This document shows positions 21,399 through 34,900 of a stretch of 64,000 nt of DNA, piece by piece. The position numbers and the translations under genes were made by a program. The notes beneath the pieces are model-generated. The model saw only the letters and a list, made by a program, of their open reading frames with translations. It was not told the DNA's origin and did not search any database. The DNA lies in NCBI GenBank assembly GCA_964057225.1, contig OZ059895.1, positions 19,912,688-19,976,687 of the forward strand, in the 5' to 3' direction. The number at the start of each line of letters is the position of its first letter. Within the stretch, counting starts at the first letter, position 1. This stretch comes from Auanema rhodensis (lineage: Eukaryota > Nematoda > Chromadorea > Rhabditida > Rhabditidae).

Positions 21399-24300
21399 TT
21401 GCTAATATATTTTGAAATTTTTGAAAAAACTTTTGTCAAAATGTTTTTGGAAGCAATGTTGAGTGTACATGGAAACTCAACATACACTAATGCATCATTT
21501 TTCAAACGATCATAACTAATTTTTGTATTGAGCGTTTCTCAATGTAGTATAGTGCAATCGATGCGGATTTTTAAGCTGCGTCGATCTGTGTTATCAGATT
21601 TGCGCTAGCTTAAAAATGCACCGAGATATCAACTGATATAAGTTCACACTTATATCCTCGATTTTCACCCTGAAGAATTAATTTTTTCGTTGAATAACAT
21701 TGTCCATCGTTTTTGCCTTGAAAAAAGGAATCTAAAAACATCTACTTTTTGCAAAATTATTTTGAAATTTTTCGAAAAAATTTTTGTCAAAATGTTTTTG
21801 GAAGCAATGTTGAGTGTACATGGAAACTCAACATACACTAATGCATCATTTTTCAAACGATCATAACTAATTTTTGTATTTAGCTTTTCTCAATGTAGTG
21901 TAGTGCATTCGATGCGGATTTTTGAGCTGCGTCGATCTGTGTTATCAGATTTGCGCTAGCTTGAAAATGCACCGAGATATCAACTGATATAAGTTCACAC
22001 TTACATCCTCGATTTTCACCCTGAAGAATTAATTTTTTCGTTGAATAACATTGTCCATCGTCTTTGCCTTGAAAGAAAGAATCTGAAAACATCTACTTTT
22101 TGCTAATATATTTTGAAATTTTTGAAAAAATTTTCGTCAAAATGTTTTTGGAAGCAATGTTGAGTGTACATGGAAACTCAACATACACTAATGCATCATT
22201 TTTCAAACGATCATAACTAATTTTTGTATTGAGCGTTTCTCAATGTAGTACAGTGCATTCGATGCGGATTTTTAAGCTGCGTCGATCTGTGTTATCAGAT
22301 TTGCGCTAGCTTAAAAATGCACCGAGATATCAACTGATATAAGTTAACACTTATATCCTCGATTTTCACCCTGAAGAATTAATTTTTTTGTTGAATAACA
22401 TTGTCCATCGTCTTTGCCTTGAAAGAAAGAATCTGAAAACATCTACTTTTTGCTAAATTATTTTGAAATTTTTCGAAAAAATTTTTGTCAAAATGTTTTT
22501 GGAAGCAATGTTGAGTGTACATGGAAACTCAACATACACTAATGCATCATTTTTCAAACGATCATAACTAATTTTTGTATTGAGCGTTTCTCAATGTAGT
22601 ATAGTGCATTCGATGCGGATTTTTAAGCTGCGTCGATCTGTGTTATCAGATTTGCGCTAGCTTAAAAATGCACCGAGATATCAACTGATATATGTTCACA
22701 CTTAGATCCTCGATTTTCACCCTGAAGAATTAATTTTTTCGTTGAATAACAATGTCCATCGTCTTTGCCTTGAAAGAAAGAATCAGAAAACATCTACTTT
22801 TTGCTAAATTATTTTGAAATTTTTCGAAAAAATTTTTGTCAAAATGTTTTTGGAAGCAATGTTGAGTGTACATGGAAACTCAACATACACTAATGCATCA
22901 TTTTGCAAACGATCATAACTAATTTCTGTATTGAGCGTTTCTCAATGTAGTATAGTGCATTCGATGCGGATTTTTAAGCTGCGTCGATCTGTGTTATCAG
23001 ATTTGCGCTAGCTTAAAAATGCACCGAGATATCAACTGATATAAGTTCACACTTATATCCTCGATTTTCACCCTGAAGAATTAATTTTTTCGTTGAATAA
23101 CATTGTCCATCGTTTTTGCCTTGAAAAAAGGAATCTAAAAACATCTACTTTTTGCAAAATTATTTTGAAATTTTTCGAAAAAATTTTTGTCAAAATGTTT
23201 TTGGAAGCAATGTTGAGTGTACATGGAAACTCAACATACACTAATGCATCATTTTTCAAACGATCATAACTAATTTTTGTATTAAGCTTTTCTCAATGTA
23301 GTGTAGTGCATTCGATGCGGATTTTTGAGCTGCGTCGATCTGTGTTATCAGATTTGCGCTAGCTTGAAAATGCACCGAGATATCAACTGATATAAGTTCA
23401 CACTTACATCCTCGATTTTCACCCTGAAGAATTAATTTTTTCGTTGAATAACATTGTCCATCGTCTTTGCCTTGAAAGAAAGAATCTGAAAACATCTACT
23501 TTTTGCTAATATATTTTGAAATTTTTGAAAAAATTTTCGTCAAAATGTTTTTGGAAGCAATGTTGAGTGTACATGGAAACTCAACATACACTAATGCATC
23601 ATTTTTCAAACGATCATAACTAATTTTTGTATTAAGCTTTTCTCAATGTAGTGTAGTGCATTCGATGCGGATTTTTAAGCTGCGTCGATCTGTGTTATCA
23701 GATTTGCGCTAGCTTAAAAATGCACCGAGATATCAACTGATATAAGTTAACACTTATATCCTCGATTTTCACCCTGAAGAATTAATTTTTTCGTTGAATA
23801 ACAATGTCCATCGTCTTTGCCTTGAAAGAAAGAATCTGAAAACATCTACTTTTTGCTAAATTATTTTGAAATTTTTCGAAAAAATTTTTGTCAAAATGTT
23901 TTTGGAAGCAATGTTGAGTGTACATGGAAACTCAACATACACTAATGCATCATTTTTCAAACGATCATAACTAATTTTTGTATTGAGTGTTTCTCAATGT
24001 AGTATAGTGCATTCGATGCGGATTTTTAAGCTGCGTCGATCTGTGTTATCAGATTTGCGCTAGCTTAAAAATGCACCGAGATATCAACTGATATATGTTC
24101 ACACTTAGATCCTCGATTTTCACCCTGAAGAATTAATTTTTTCGTTGAATAACAATGTCCATCGTCTTTGCCTTGAAAGAAAGAATCAGAAAACATCTAC
24201 TTTTTGCTAAATTATTTTGAAATTTTTCGAAAAAATTTTTGTCAAAATGTTTTTGGAAGCAATGTTGAGTGTACATGGAAACTCAACATACACTAATGCA

Positions 24301-24905
24301 TCATTTTGCAAACGATCATAACTAATTTCTGTATTGAGCGTTTCTCAATGTAGTATAGTGCATTCGATGCGGATTTTTATGCTGCGTCGATCTGTGTTAT
24401 CAGATTTGCGCTAGCTTAAAAATGCACCGAGATATCAACTGATATAAGTTCACACTTATATCCTCGATTTTCACCCTGAAGAATTAATTTTTTCGTTGAA
24501 TAACATTGTCCATCGTTTTTGCCTTGAAAAAAGGAATCTAAAAACATCTACTTTTTGCAAAATTATTTTGAAATTTTTCGAAAAAATTTTTGTCAAAATG
24601 TTTTTGGAAGCAATGTTGAGTGTATATGGAAACTCAACATACACTAATGCATCATTTTTCAAACGATCATAACTAATTTTTGTATTAAGCTTTTCTCAAT
24701 GTAGTGTAGTGCATTCGATGCGGATTTTTGAGCTGCGTCGATCTGTGTTATCAGATTTGCGCTAGCTTGAAAATGCACCGAGATATCAACTGATATAAGT
24801 TCACACTTACATCCTCGATTTTCACCCTGAAGAATTAATTTTTTCGTTGAATAACATTGTCCATCGTCTTTGCCTTGAAAGAAAGAATCTGAAAACATCT
24901 ACTTT
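20697..24905 (+). repeat. Third, shortened copy of the W-R-S-T-U-V block
   Basis: The order is W, R, S/U hybrid, V ('tttagctt'), S ('gtacagtg'), T ('aatcag'), U, V, S/V, T ('ttgagtg', 'aatcag'), U, V. It aligns with the 6.1-kb block if the S-T-U run (25958-27009) is collapsed into the single hybrid at 21399-21748. That hybrid starts as S ('aaaaaactttt') and ends as U ('caatcg', 'cgtttttgcc'), so two monomers are lost. The right part then differs in order from the other two copies, so homology is only partial. Confidence 0.65.
21399..21748 (+). repeat. Hybrid S/U monomer at the IIa/IIb limit
   Basis: This 350-bp copy begins with the S marks 'ctaatata' and 'aaaaaactttt'. From about 21556 it reads as class U ('gtgcaatcg', 'ataagttcacacttatatcc', 'ataacattgtcc', 'ttgaaaaaagg'). 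Its neighbours show that a normal S-T-U succession has been shortened by two monomers. It also marks the change from the 'gatacgg'/'atagcattg' variants on the left to the 'gatgcgg'/'ataacattg' variants on the right. Confidence 0.75.
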
Positions 24906-25255
24906 TTGCTAATATATTTTGAAATTTTTGAAAAAATTTTCGTCAAAATGTTTTTGGAAGCAATGTTGAGTGTACATGGAAACTCAACATACACTAATGC
25001 ATCATTTTTCAAACGATCATAACTAATTTTTGTATTAAGCTTTTCTCAATGTAGTGTAGTGCATTCGATGCGGATTTTTAAGCTGCGTCGATCTGTGTTA
25101 TCAGATTTGCGCTAGCTTAAAAATGCACCGAGATATCAACTGATATAAGTTAACACTTATATCCTCGATTTTCACCCTGAAGAATTAATTTTTTCGTTGA
25201 ATAACAATGTCCATCGTCTTTGCCTTGAAAGAAAGAATCTGAAAACATCTACTTT

Positions 25256-28200
25256 TTGCTAAATTATTTTGAAATTTTTCGAAAAAATTTTTGTCAAAAT
25301 GTTTTTGGAAGCAATGTTGAGTGTACATGGAAACTCAACATACACTAATGCATCATTTTTCAAACGATCATAACTAATTTCTGTATTGAGCGTTTCTCAA
25401 TGTAGTATAGTGCATTCGATGCGGATTTTTAAGCTGCGTCGATCTGTGTTATCAGATTTGCGCTAGCTTAAAAATGCACCGAGATATCAACTGATATAAG
25501 TTCACACTTATATCCTCGATTTTCACCCTGAAGAATTAATTTTTTCGTTGAATAACATTGTTCATCGTTTTTGCCTTGAAAAAAGGAATCTAAAAACATC
25601 TACTTTTTGCAAAATTATATTGAAATTTTTCGAAAAAATTTTTGTGAAAATGTTTTTGGAAGCAATGTTGAGTGTACATGGAAACTCAACATACACTAAT
25701 GCATCATTTTTCAAACGATCATAACTAATTTTTGTATTAAGCTTTTCTCAATGTAGTATAGTGCATTCGATGCGGATTTTTAAGCTGCGTCGATCTGTGT
25801 TATCAGATTTGCGCTAGCTTGAAAATGCACCGAGATATCAACTGATATAAGTTCACACTTACATCCTCGATTTTCACCCTGAAGAATTAATTTTTTCGTT
25901 GAATAACATTGTCCATCGTCTTTGCCTTGAAAGAAAGAATCTGAAAACATCTACTTTTTGCTAATATATTTTGAAATTTTTGAAAAAACTTTTGTCAAAA
26001 TGTTTTTGGAAGCAATGTTGAGTGTACATGGAAACTCAACATACACTAATGCATCATTTTTCAAACGATCATAACTAATTTTTGTATTGAGCGTTTCTCA
26101 ATGTAGTATAGTGCATTCGATGCGGATTTTTAAGCTGCGTCGATCTGTGTTATCAGATTTGCGCTAGCTTAAAAATGCACCGAGATATCAACTGATATAA
26201 GTTAACACTTATATCCTCGATTTTCACCCTGAAGAATTAATTTTTTTGTTGAATAACATTGTCCATCGTCTTTGCCTTGAAAGAAAGAATCTGAAAACAT
26301 CTACTTTTTGCTAAATTATTTTGAAATTTTTCGAAAAAATTTTTGTCAAAATGTTTTTGGAAGCAATGTTGAGTGTACATGGAAACTCAACATACACTAA
26401 TGCATCATTTTTCAAACGATCATAACTAATTTTTGTATTGAGCGTTTCTCAATGTAGTATAGTGCATTCGATGCGGATTTTTAAGCTGCGTCGATCTGTG
26501 TTATCAGATTTGCGCTAGCTTAAAAATGCACCGAGATATCAACTGATATATGTTCACACTTAGATCCTCGATTTTCACCCTGAAGAATTAATTTTTTCGT
26601 TGAATAACAATGTCCATCGTCTTTGCCTTGAAAGAAAGAATCTGAAAACGTCTACTTTTTGCTAAATTATTTTGAAATTTTTCGAAAAAATTTTTGTCAA
26701 AATGTTTTTGGAAGCAATGTTGAGTGTACATGGAAACTCAACATACACTAATGCATCATTTTGCAAACGATCATAACTAATTTCTGTATTGAGCGTTTCT
26801 CAATGTAGTATAGTGCAATCGATGCGGATTTTTAAGCTGCGTCGATCTGTGTTATCAGATTTGCGCTAGCTTAAAAATGCACCGAGATATCAACTGATAT
26901 AAGTTCACACTTATATCCTCGATTTTCACCCTGAAGAATTAATTTTTTCGTTGAATAACATTGTCCATCGTTTTTGCCTTGAAAAAAGGAATCTAAAAAC
27001 ATCTACTTTTTGCAAAATTATTTTGAAATTTTTCGAAAAAATTTTTGTCAAAATGTTTTTGGAAGCAATGTTGAGTGTACATGGAAACTCAACATACACT
27101 AATGCATCATTTTTCAAACGATCATAACTAATTTTTGTATTTAGCTTTTCTCAATGTAGTGTAGTGCATTCGATGCGGATTTTTGAGCTGCGTCGATCTG
27201 TGTTATCAGATTTGCGCTAGCTTGAAAATGCACCGAGATATCAACTGATATAAGTTCACACTTACATCCTCGATTTTCACCCTGAAGAATTAATTTTTTC
27301 GTTGAATAACATTGTCCATCGTCTTTGCCTTGAAAGAAAGAATCTGAAAACATCTACTTTTTGCTAATATATTTTGAAATTTTTGAAAAAATTTTCGTCA
27401 AAATGTTTTTGGAAGCAATGTTGAGTGTACATGGAAACTCAACATACACTAATGCATCATTTTTCAAACGATCATAACTAATTTTTGTATTGAGCGTTTC
27501 TCAATGTAGTACAGTGCATTCGATGCGGATTTTTAAGCTGCGTCGATCTGTGTTATCAGATTTGCGCTAGCTTAAAAATGCACCGAGATATCAACTGATA
27601 TAAGTTAACACTTATATCCTCGATTTTCACCCTGAAGAATTAATTTTTTTGTTGAATAACATTGTCCATCGTCTTTGCCTTGAAAGAAAGAATCTGAAAA
27701 CATCTACTTTTTGCTAAATTATTTTGAAATTTTTCGAAAAAATTTTTGTCAAAATGTTTTTGGAAGCAATGTTGAGTGTACATGGAAACTCAACATACAC
27801 TAATGCATCATTTTTCAAACGATCATAACTAATTTTTGTATTGAGTGTTTCTCAATGTAGTATAGTGCATTCGATGCGGATTTTTAAGCTGCGTCGATCT
27901 GTGTTATCAGATTTGCGCTAGCTTAAAAATGCACCGAGATATCAACTGATATATGTTCACACTTAGATCCTCGATTTTCACCCTGAAGAATTAATTTTTT
28001 CGTTGAATAACAATGTCCATCGTCTTTGCCTTGAAAGAAAGAATCAGAAAACATCTACTTTTTGCTAAATTATTTTGAAATTTTTCGAAAAAATTTTTGT
28101 CAAAATGTTTTTGGAAGCAATGTTGAGTGTACATGGAAACTCAACATACACTAATGCATCATTTTGCAAACGATCATAACTAATTTCTGTATTGAGCGTT

Positions 28201-31200
28201 TCTCAATGTAGTATAGTGCATTCGATGCGGATTTTTAAGCTGCGTCGATCTGTGTTATCAGATTTGCGCTAGCTTAAAAATGCACCGAGATATCAACTGA
28301 TATAAGTTCACACTTATATCCTCGATTTTCACCCTGAAGAATTAATTTTTTCGTTGAATAACATTGTCCATCGTTTTTGCCTTGAAAAAAGGAATCTAAA
28401 AACATCTACTTTTTGCAAAATTATTTTGAAATTTTTCGAAAAAATTTTTGTCAAAATGTTTTTGGAAGCAATGTTGAGTGTACATGGAAACTCAACATAC
28501 ACTAATGCATCATTTTTCAAACGATCATAACTAATTTTTGTATTAAGCTTTTCTCAATGTAGTGTAGTGCATTCGATGCGGATTTTTGAGCTGCGTCGAT
28601 CTGTGTTATCAGATTTGCGCTAGCTTGAAAATGCACCGAGATATCAACTGATATAAGTTCACACTTACATCCTCGATTTTCACCCTGAAGAATTAATTTT
28701 TTCGTTGAATAACATTGTCCATCGTCTTTGCCTTGAAAGAAAGAATCTGAAAACATCTACTTTTTGCAAAATTATTTTGAAATTTTTCGAAAAAATTTTT
28801 GTGAAAATGTTTTTGGAAGCAATGTTGAGTGTACATGGAAACTCAACATACACTAATGCATCATTTTTCAAACGATCATAACTAATTTTTGTATTTAGCT
28901 TTTCTCAATGTAGTGTAGTGCATTCGATGCGGATTTTTGAGCTGCGTCGATCTGTGTTATCAGATTTGCGCTAGCTTGAAAATGCACCGAGATATCAACT
29001 GATATAAGTTCACACTTACATCCTCGATTTTCACCCTGAAGAATTAATTTTTTCGTTGAATAACATTGTCCATCGTCTTTGCCTTGAAAGAAAGAATCTG
29101 AAAACATCTACTTTTTGCTAATATATTTTGAAATTTTTGAAAAAATTTTCGTCAAAATGTTTTTGGAAGCAATGTTGAGTGTACATGGAAACTCAACATA
29201 CACTAATGCATCATTTTTCAAACGATCATAACTAATTTTTGTATTGAGCGTTTCTCAATGTAGTACAGTGCATTCGATGCGGATTTTTAAGCTGCGTCGA
29301 TCTGTGTTATCAGATTTGCGCTAGCTTAAAAATGCACCGAGATATCAACTGATATAAGTTAACACTTATATCCTCGATTTTCACCCTGAAGAATTAATTT
29401 TTTTGTTGAATAACATTGTCCATCGTCTTTGCCTTGAAAGAAAGAATCTGAAAACATCTACTTTTTGCTAAATTATTTTGAAATTTTTCGAAAAAATTTT
29501 TGTCAAAATGTTTTTGGAAGCAATGTTGAGTGTACATGGAAACTCAACATACACTAATGCATCATTTTTCAAACGATCATAACTAATTTTTGTATTGAGC
29601 GTTTCTCAATGTAGTATAGTGCATTCGATGCGGATTTTTAAGCTGCGTCGATCTGTGTTATCAGATTTGCGCTAGCTTAAAAATGCACCGAGATATCAAC
29701 TGATATATGTTCACACTTAGATCCTCGATTTTCACCCTGAAGAATTAATTTTTTCGTTGAATAACAATGTCCATCGTCTTTGCCTTGAAAGAAAGAATCA
29801 GAAAACATCTACTTTTTGCTAAATTATTTTGAAATTTTTCGAAAAAATTTTTGTCAAAATGTTTTTGGAAGCAATGTTGAGTGTACATGGAAACTCAACA
29901 TACACTAATGCATCATTTTGCAAACGATCATAACTAATTTCTGTATTGAGCGTTTCTCAATGTAGTATAGTGCATTCGATGCGGATTTTTAAGCTGCGTC
30001 GATCTGTGTTATCAGATTTGCGCTAGCTTAAAAATGCACCGAGATATCAACTGATATAAGTTCACACTTATATCCTCGATTTTCACCCTGAAGAATTAAT
30101 TTTTTCGTTGAATAACATTGTCCATCGTTTTTGCCTTGAAAAAAGGAATCTAAAAACATCTACTTTTTGCAAAATTATTTTGAAATTTTTCGAAAAAATT
30201 TTTGTCAAAATGTTTTTGGAAGCAATGTTGAGTGTACATGGAAACTCAACATACACTAATGCATCATTTTTCAAACGATCATAACTAATTTTTGTATTAA
30301 GCTTTTCTCAATGTAGTGTAGTGCATTCGATGCGGATTTTTGAGCTGCGTCGATCTGTGTTATCAGATTTGCGCTAGCTTGAAAATGCACCGAGATATCA
30401 ACTGATATAAGTTCACACTTACATCCTCGATTTTCACCCTGAAGAATTAATTTTTTCGTTGAATAACATTGTCCATCGTCTTTGCCTTGAAAGAAAGAAT
30501 CTGAAAACATCTACTTTTTGCTAATATATTTTGAAATTTTTGAAAAAATTTTCGTCAAAATGTTTTTGGAAGCAATGTTGAGTGTACATGGAAACTCAAC
30601 ATACACTAATGCATCATTTTTCAAACGATCATAACTAATTTTTGTATTAAGCTTTTCTCAATGTAGTGTAGTGCATTCGATGCGGATTTTTAAGCTGCGT
30701 CGATCTGTGTTATCAGATTTGCGCTAGCTTAAAAATGCACCGAGATATCAACTGATATAAGTTAACACTTATATCCTCGATTTTCACCCTGAAGAATTAA
30801 TTTTTTCGTTGAATAACAATGTCCATCGTCTTTGCCTTGAAAGAAAGAATCTGAAAACATCTACTTTTTGCTAAATTATTTTGAAATTTTTCGAAAAAAT
30901 TTTTGTCAAAATGTTTTTGGAAGCAATGTTGAGTGTACATGGAAACTCAACATACACTAATGCATCATTTTGCAAACGATCATAACTAATTTCTGTATTG
31001 AGCGTTTCTCAATGTAGTATAGTGCAATCGATGCGGATTTTTAAGCTGCGTCGATCTGTGTTATCAGATTTGCGCTAGCTTAAAAATGCACCGAGATATC
31101 AACTGATATAAGTTCACACTTATATCCTCGATTTTCACCCTGAAGAATTAATTTTTTCGTTGAATAACATTGTCCATCGTTTTTGCCTCAAAAAAAGGAA

Positions 31201-31347
31201 TCTAAAAACATCTACTTTTTGCAAAATTATTTTGAAATTTTTCGAAAAAATTTTTGTCAAAATGTTTTTGGAAGCAATGTTGAGTGTACATGGAAACTCA
31301 ACATACACTAATGCATCATTTTTCAAACGATCATAACTAATTTTTGT
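25256..31347 (+). repeat. 6.1-kb duplicated HOR block, copy 1
   Basis: The order is W R S T U V S T U V V S T U V S U and the first part of a V-like copy. It is shared with 31921-38012 at a constant offset of 6,665 bp (19 monomers less four bases). Private marks confirm homology: 'attatattga' (near 25615 and 32280), 'aaaacgtc' (near 26645 and 33310), the V-V junction (near 28764 and 35429), and 'gcctcaaaaaaa' (near 31187 and 37852). Similarity in class ends near 31348, where this copy reads 'ttgagcg' and the other 'ttaagctt'. The left limit is the start of W, because the preceding monomers are of different type. Confidence 0.9.
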
Positions 31348-31920
31348 ATTGAGCGTTTCTCAATGTAGTATAGTGCATTCGATGCGGATTTTTAAGCTGC
31401 GTCGATCTGTGTTATCAGATTTGCGCTAGCTTAAAAATGCACCGAGATATCAACTGATATAAGTTAACACTTATATCCTCGATTTTCACCCTGAAGAATT
31501 AATTTTTTCGTTGAATAACATTGTCCATCGTTTTTGCCTCAAAAAAAGGAATCTAAAAACATCTACTTTTTGCAAAATTATTTTGAAATTTTTCGAAAAA
31601 ATTTTTGTCAAAATGTTTTTGGAAGCAATGTTGAGTGTACATGGAAACTCAACATACACTAATGCATCATTTTTCAAACGATCATAACTAATTTTTGTAT
31701 TAAGCTTTTCTCAATGTAGTGTAGTGCATTCGATGCGGATTTTTGAGCTGCGTCGATCTGTGTTATCAGATTTGCGCTAGCTTGAAAATGCACCGAGATA
31801 TCAACTGATATAAGTTCACACTTACATCCTCGATTTTCACCCTGAAGAATTAATTTTTTCGTTGAATAACATTGTCCATCGTCTTTGCCTTGAAAGAAAG
31901 AATCTGAAAACATCTACTTT

Positions 31921-34900
31921 TTGCTAAATTATTTTGAAATTTTTCGAAAAAATTTTTGTCAAAATGTTTTTGGAAGCAATGTTGAGTGTACATGGAAACT
32001 CAACATACACTAATGCATCATTTTTCAAACGATCATAACTAATTTCTGTATTGAGCGTTTCTCAATGTAGTATAGTGCATTCGATGCGGATTTTTAAGCT
32101 GCGTCGATCTGTGTTATCAGATTTGCGCTAGCTTAAAAATGCACCGAGATATCAACTGATATAAGTTCACACTTATATCCTCGATTTTCACCCTGAAGAA
32201 TTAATTTTTTCGTTGAATAACATTGTTCATCGTTTTTGCCTTGAAAAAAGGAATCTAAAAACATCTACTTTTTGCAAAATTATATTGAAATTTTTCGAAA
32301 AAATTTTTGTGAAAATGTTTTTGGAAGCAATGTTGAGTGTACATGGAAACTCAACATACACTAATGCATCATTTTTCAAACGATCATAACTAATTTTTGT
32401 ATTAAGCTTTTCTCAATGTAGTATAGTGCATTCGATGCGGATTTTTAAGCTGCGTCGATCTGTGTTATCAGATTTGCGCTAGCTTGAAAATGCACCGAGA
32501 TATCAACTGATATAAGTTCACACTTACATCCTCGATTTTCACCCTGAAGAATTAATTTTTTCGTTGAATAACATTGTCCATCGTCTTTGCCTTGAAAGAA
32601 AGAATCTGAAAACATCTACTTTTTGCTAATATATTTTGAAATTTTTGAAAAAACTTTTGTCAAAATGTTTTTGGAAGCAATGTTGAGTGTACATGGAAAC
32701 TCAACATACACTAATGCATCATTTTTCAAACGATCATAACTAATTTTTGTATTGAGCGTTTCTCAATGTAGTATAGTGCATTCGATGCGGATTTTTAAGC
32801 TGCGTCGATCTGTGTTATCAGATTTGCGCTAGCTTAAAAATGCACCGAGATATCAACTGATATAAGTTAACACTTATATCCTCGATTTTCACCCTGAAGA
32901 ATTAATTTTTTTGTTGAATAACATTGTCCATCGTCTTTGCCTTGAAAGAAAGAATCTGAAAACATCTACTTTTTGCTAAATTATTTTGAAATTTTTCGAA
33001 AAAATTTTTGTCAAAATGTTTTTGGAAGCAATGTTGAGTGTACATGGAAACTCAACATACACTAATGCATCATTTTTCAAACGATCATAACTAATTTTTG
33101 TATTGAGCGTTTCTCAATGTAGTATAGTGCATTCGATGCGGATTTTTAAGCTGCGTCGATCTGTGTTATCAGATTTGCGCTAGCTTAAAAATGCACCGAG
33201 ATATCAACTGATATATGTTCACACTTAGATCCTCGATTTTCACCCTGAAGAATTAATTTTTTCGTTGAATAACAATGTCCATCGTCTTTGCCTTGAAAGA
33301 AAGAATCTGAAAACGTCTACTTTTTGCTAAATTATTTTGAAATTTTTCGAAAAAATTTTTGTCAAAATGTTTTTGGAAGCAATGTTGAGTGTACATGGAA
33401 ACTCAACATACACTAATGCATCATTTTGCAAACGATCATAACTAATTTCTGTATTGAGCGTTTCTCAATGTAGTATAGTGCAATCGATGCGGATTTTTAA
33501 GCTGCGTCGATCTGTGTTATCAGATTTGCGCTAGCTTAAAAATGCACCGAGATATCAACTGATATAAGTTCACACTTATATCCTCGATTTTCACCCTGAA
33601 GAATTAATTTTTTCGTTGAATAACATTGTCCATCGTTTTTGCCTTGAAAAAAGGAATCTAAAAACATCTACTTTTTGCAAAATTATTTTGAAATTTTTCG
33701 AAAAAATTTTTGTCAAAATGTTTTTGGAAGCAATGTTGAGTGTACATGGAAACTCAACATACACTAATGCATCATTTTTCAAACGATCATAACTAATTTT
33801 TGTATTTAGCTTTTCTCAATGTAGTGTAGTGCATTCGATGCGGATTTTTGAGCTGCGTCGATCTGTGTTATCAGATTTGCGCTAGCTTGAAAATGCACCG
33901 AGATATCAACTGATATAAGTTCACACTTACATCCTCGATTTTCACCCTGAAGAATTAATTTTTTCGTTGAATAACATTGTCCATCGTCTTTGCCTTGAAA
34001 GAAAGAATCTGAAAACATCTACTTTTTGCTAATATATTTTGAAATTTTTGAAAAAATTTTCGTCAAAATGTTTTTGGAAGCAATGTTGAGTGTACATGGA
34101 AACTCAACATACACTAATGCATCATTTTTCAAACGATCATAACTAATTTTTGTATTGAGCGTTTCTCAATGTAGTACAGTGCATTCGATGCGGATTTTTA
34201 AGCTGCGTCGATCTGTGTTATCAGATTTGCGCTAGCTTAAAAATGCACCGAGATATCAACTGATATAAGTTAACACTTATATCCTCGATTTTCACCCTGA
34301 AGAATTAATTTTTTTGTTGAATAACATTGTCCATCGTCTTTGCCTTGAAAGAAAGAATCTGAAAACATCTACTTTTTGCTAAATTATTTTGAAATTTTTC
34401 GAAAAAATTTTTGTCAAAATGTTTTTGGAAGCAATGTTGAGTGTACATGGAAACTCAACATACACTAATGCATCATTTTTCAAACGATCATAACTAATTT
34501 TTGTATTGAGTGTTTCTCAATGTAGTATAGTGCATTCGATGCGGATTTTTAAGCTGCGTCGATCTGTGTTATCAGATTTGCGCTAGCTTAAAAATGCACC
34601 GAGATATCAACTGATATATGTTCACACTTAGATCCTCGATTTTCACCCTGAAGAATTAATTTTTTCGTTGAATAACAATGTCCATCGTCTTTGCCTTGAA
34701 AGAAAGAATCAGAAAACATCTACTTTTTGCTAAATTATTTTGAAATTTTTCGAAAAAATTTTTGTCAAAATGTTTTTGGAAGCAATGTTGAGTGTACATG
34801 GAAACTCAACATACACTAATGCATCATTTTGCAAACGATCATAACTAATTTCTGTATTGAGCGTTTCTCAATGTAGTATAGTGCATTCGATGCGGATTTT

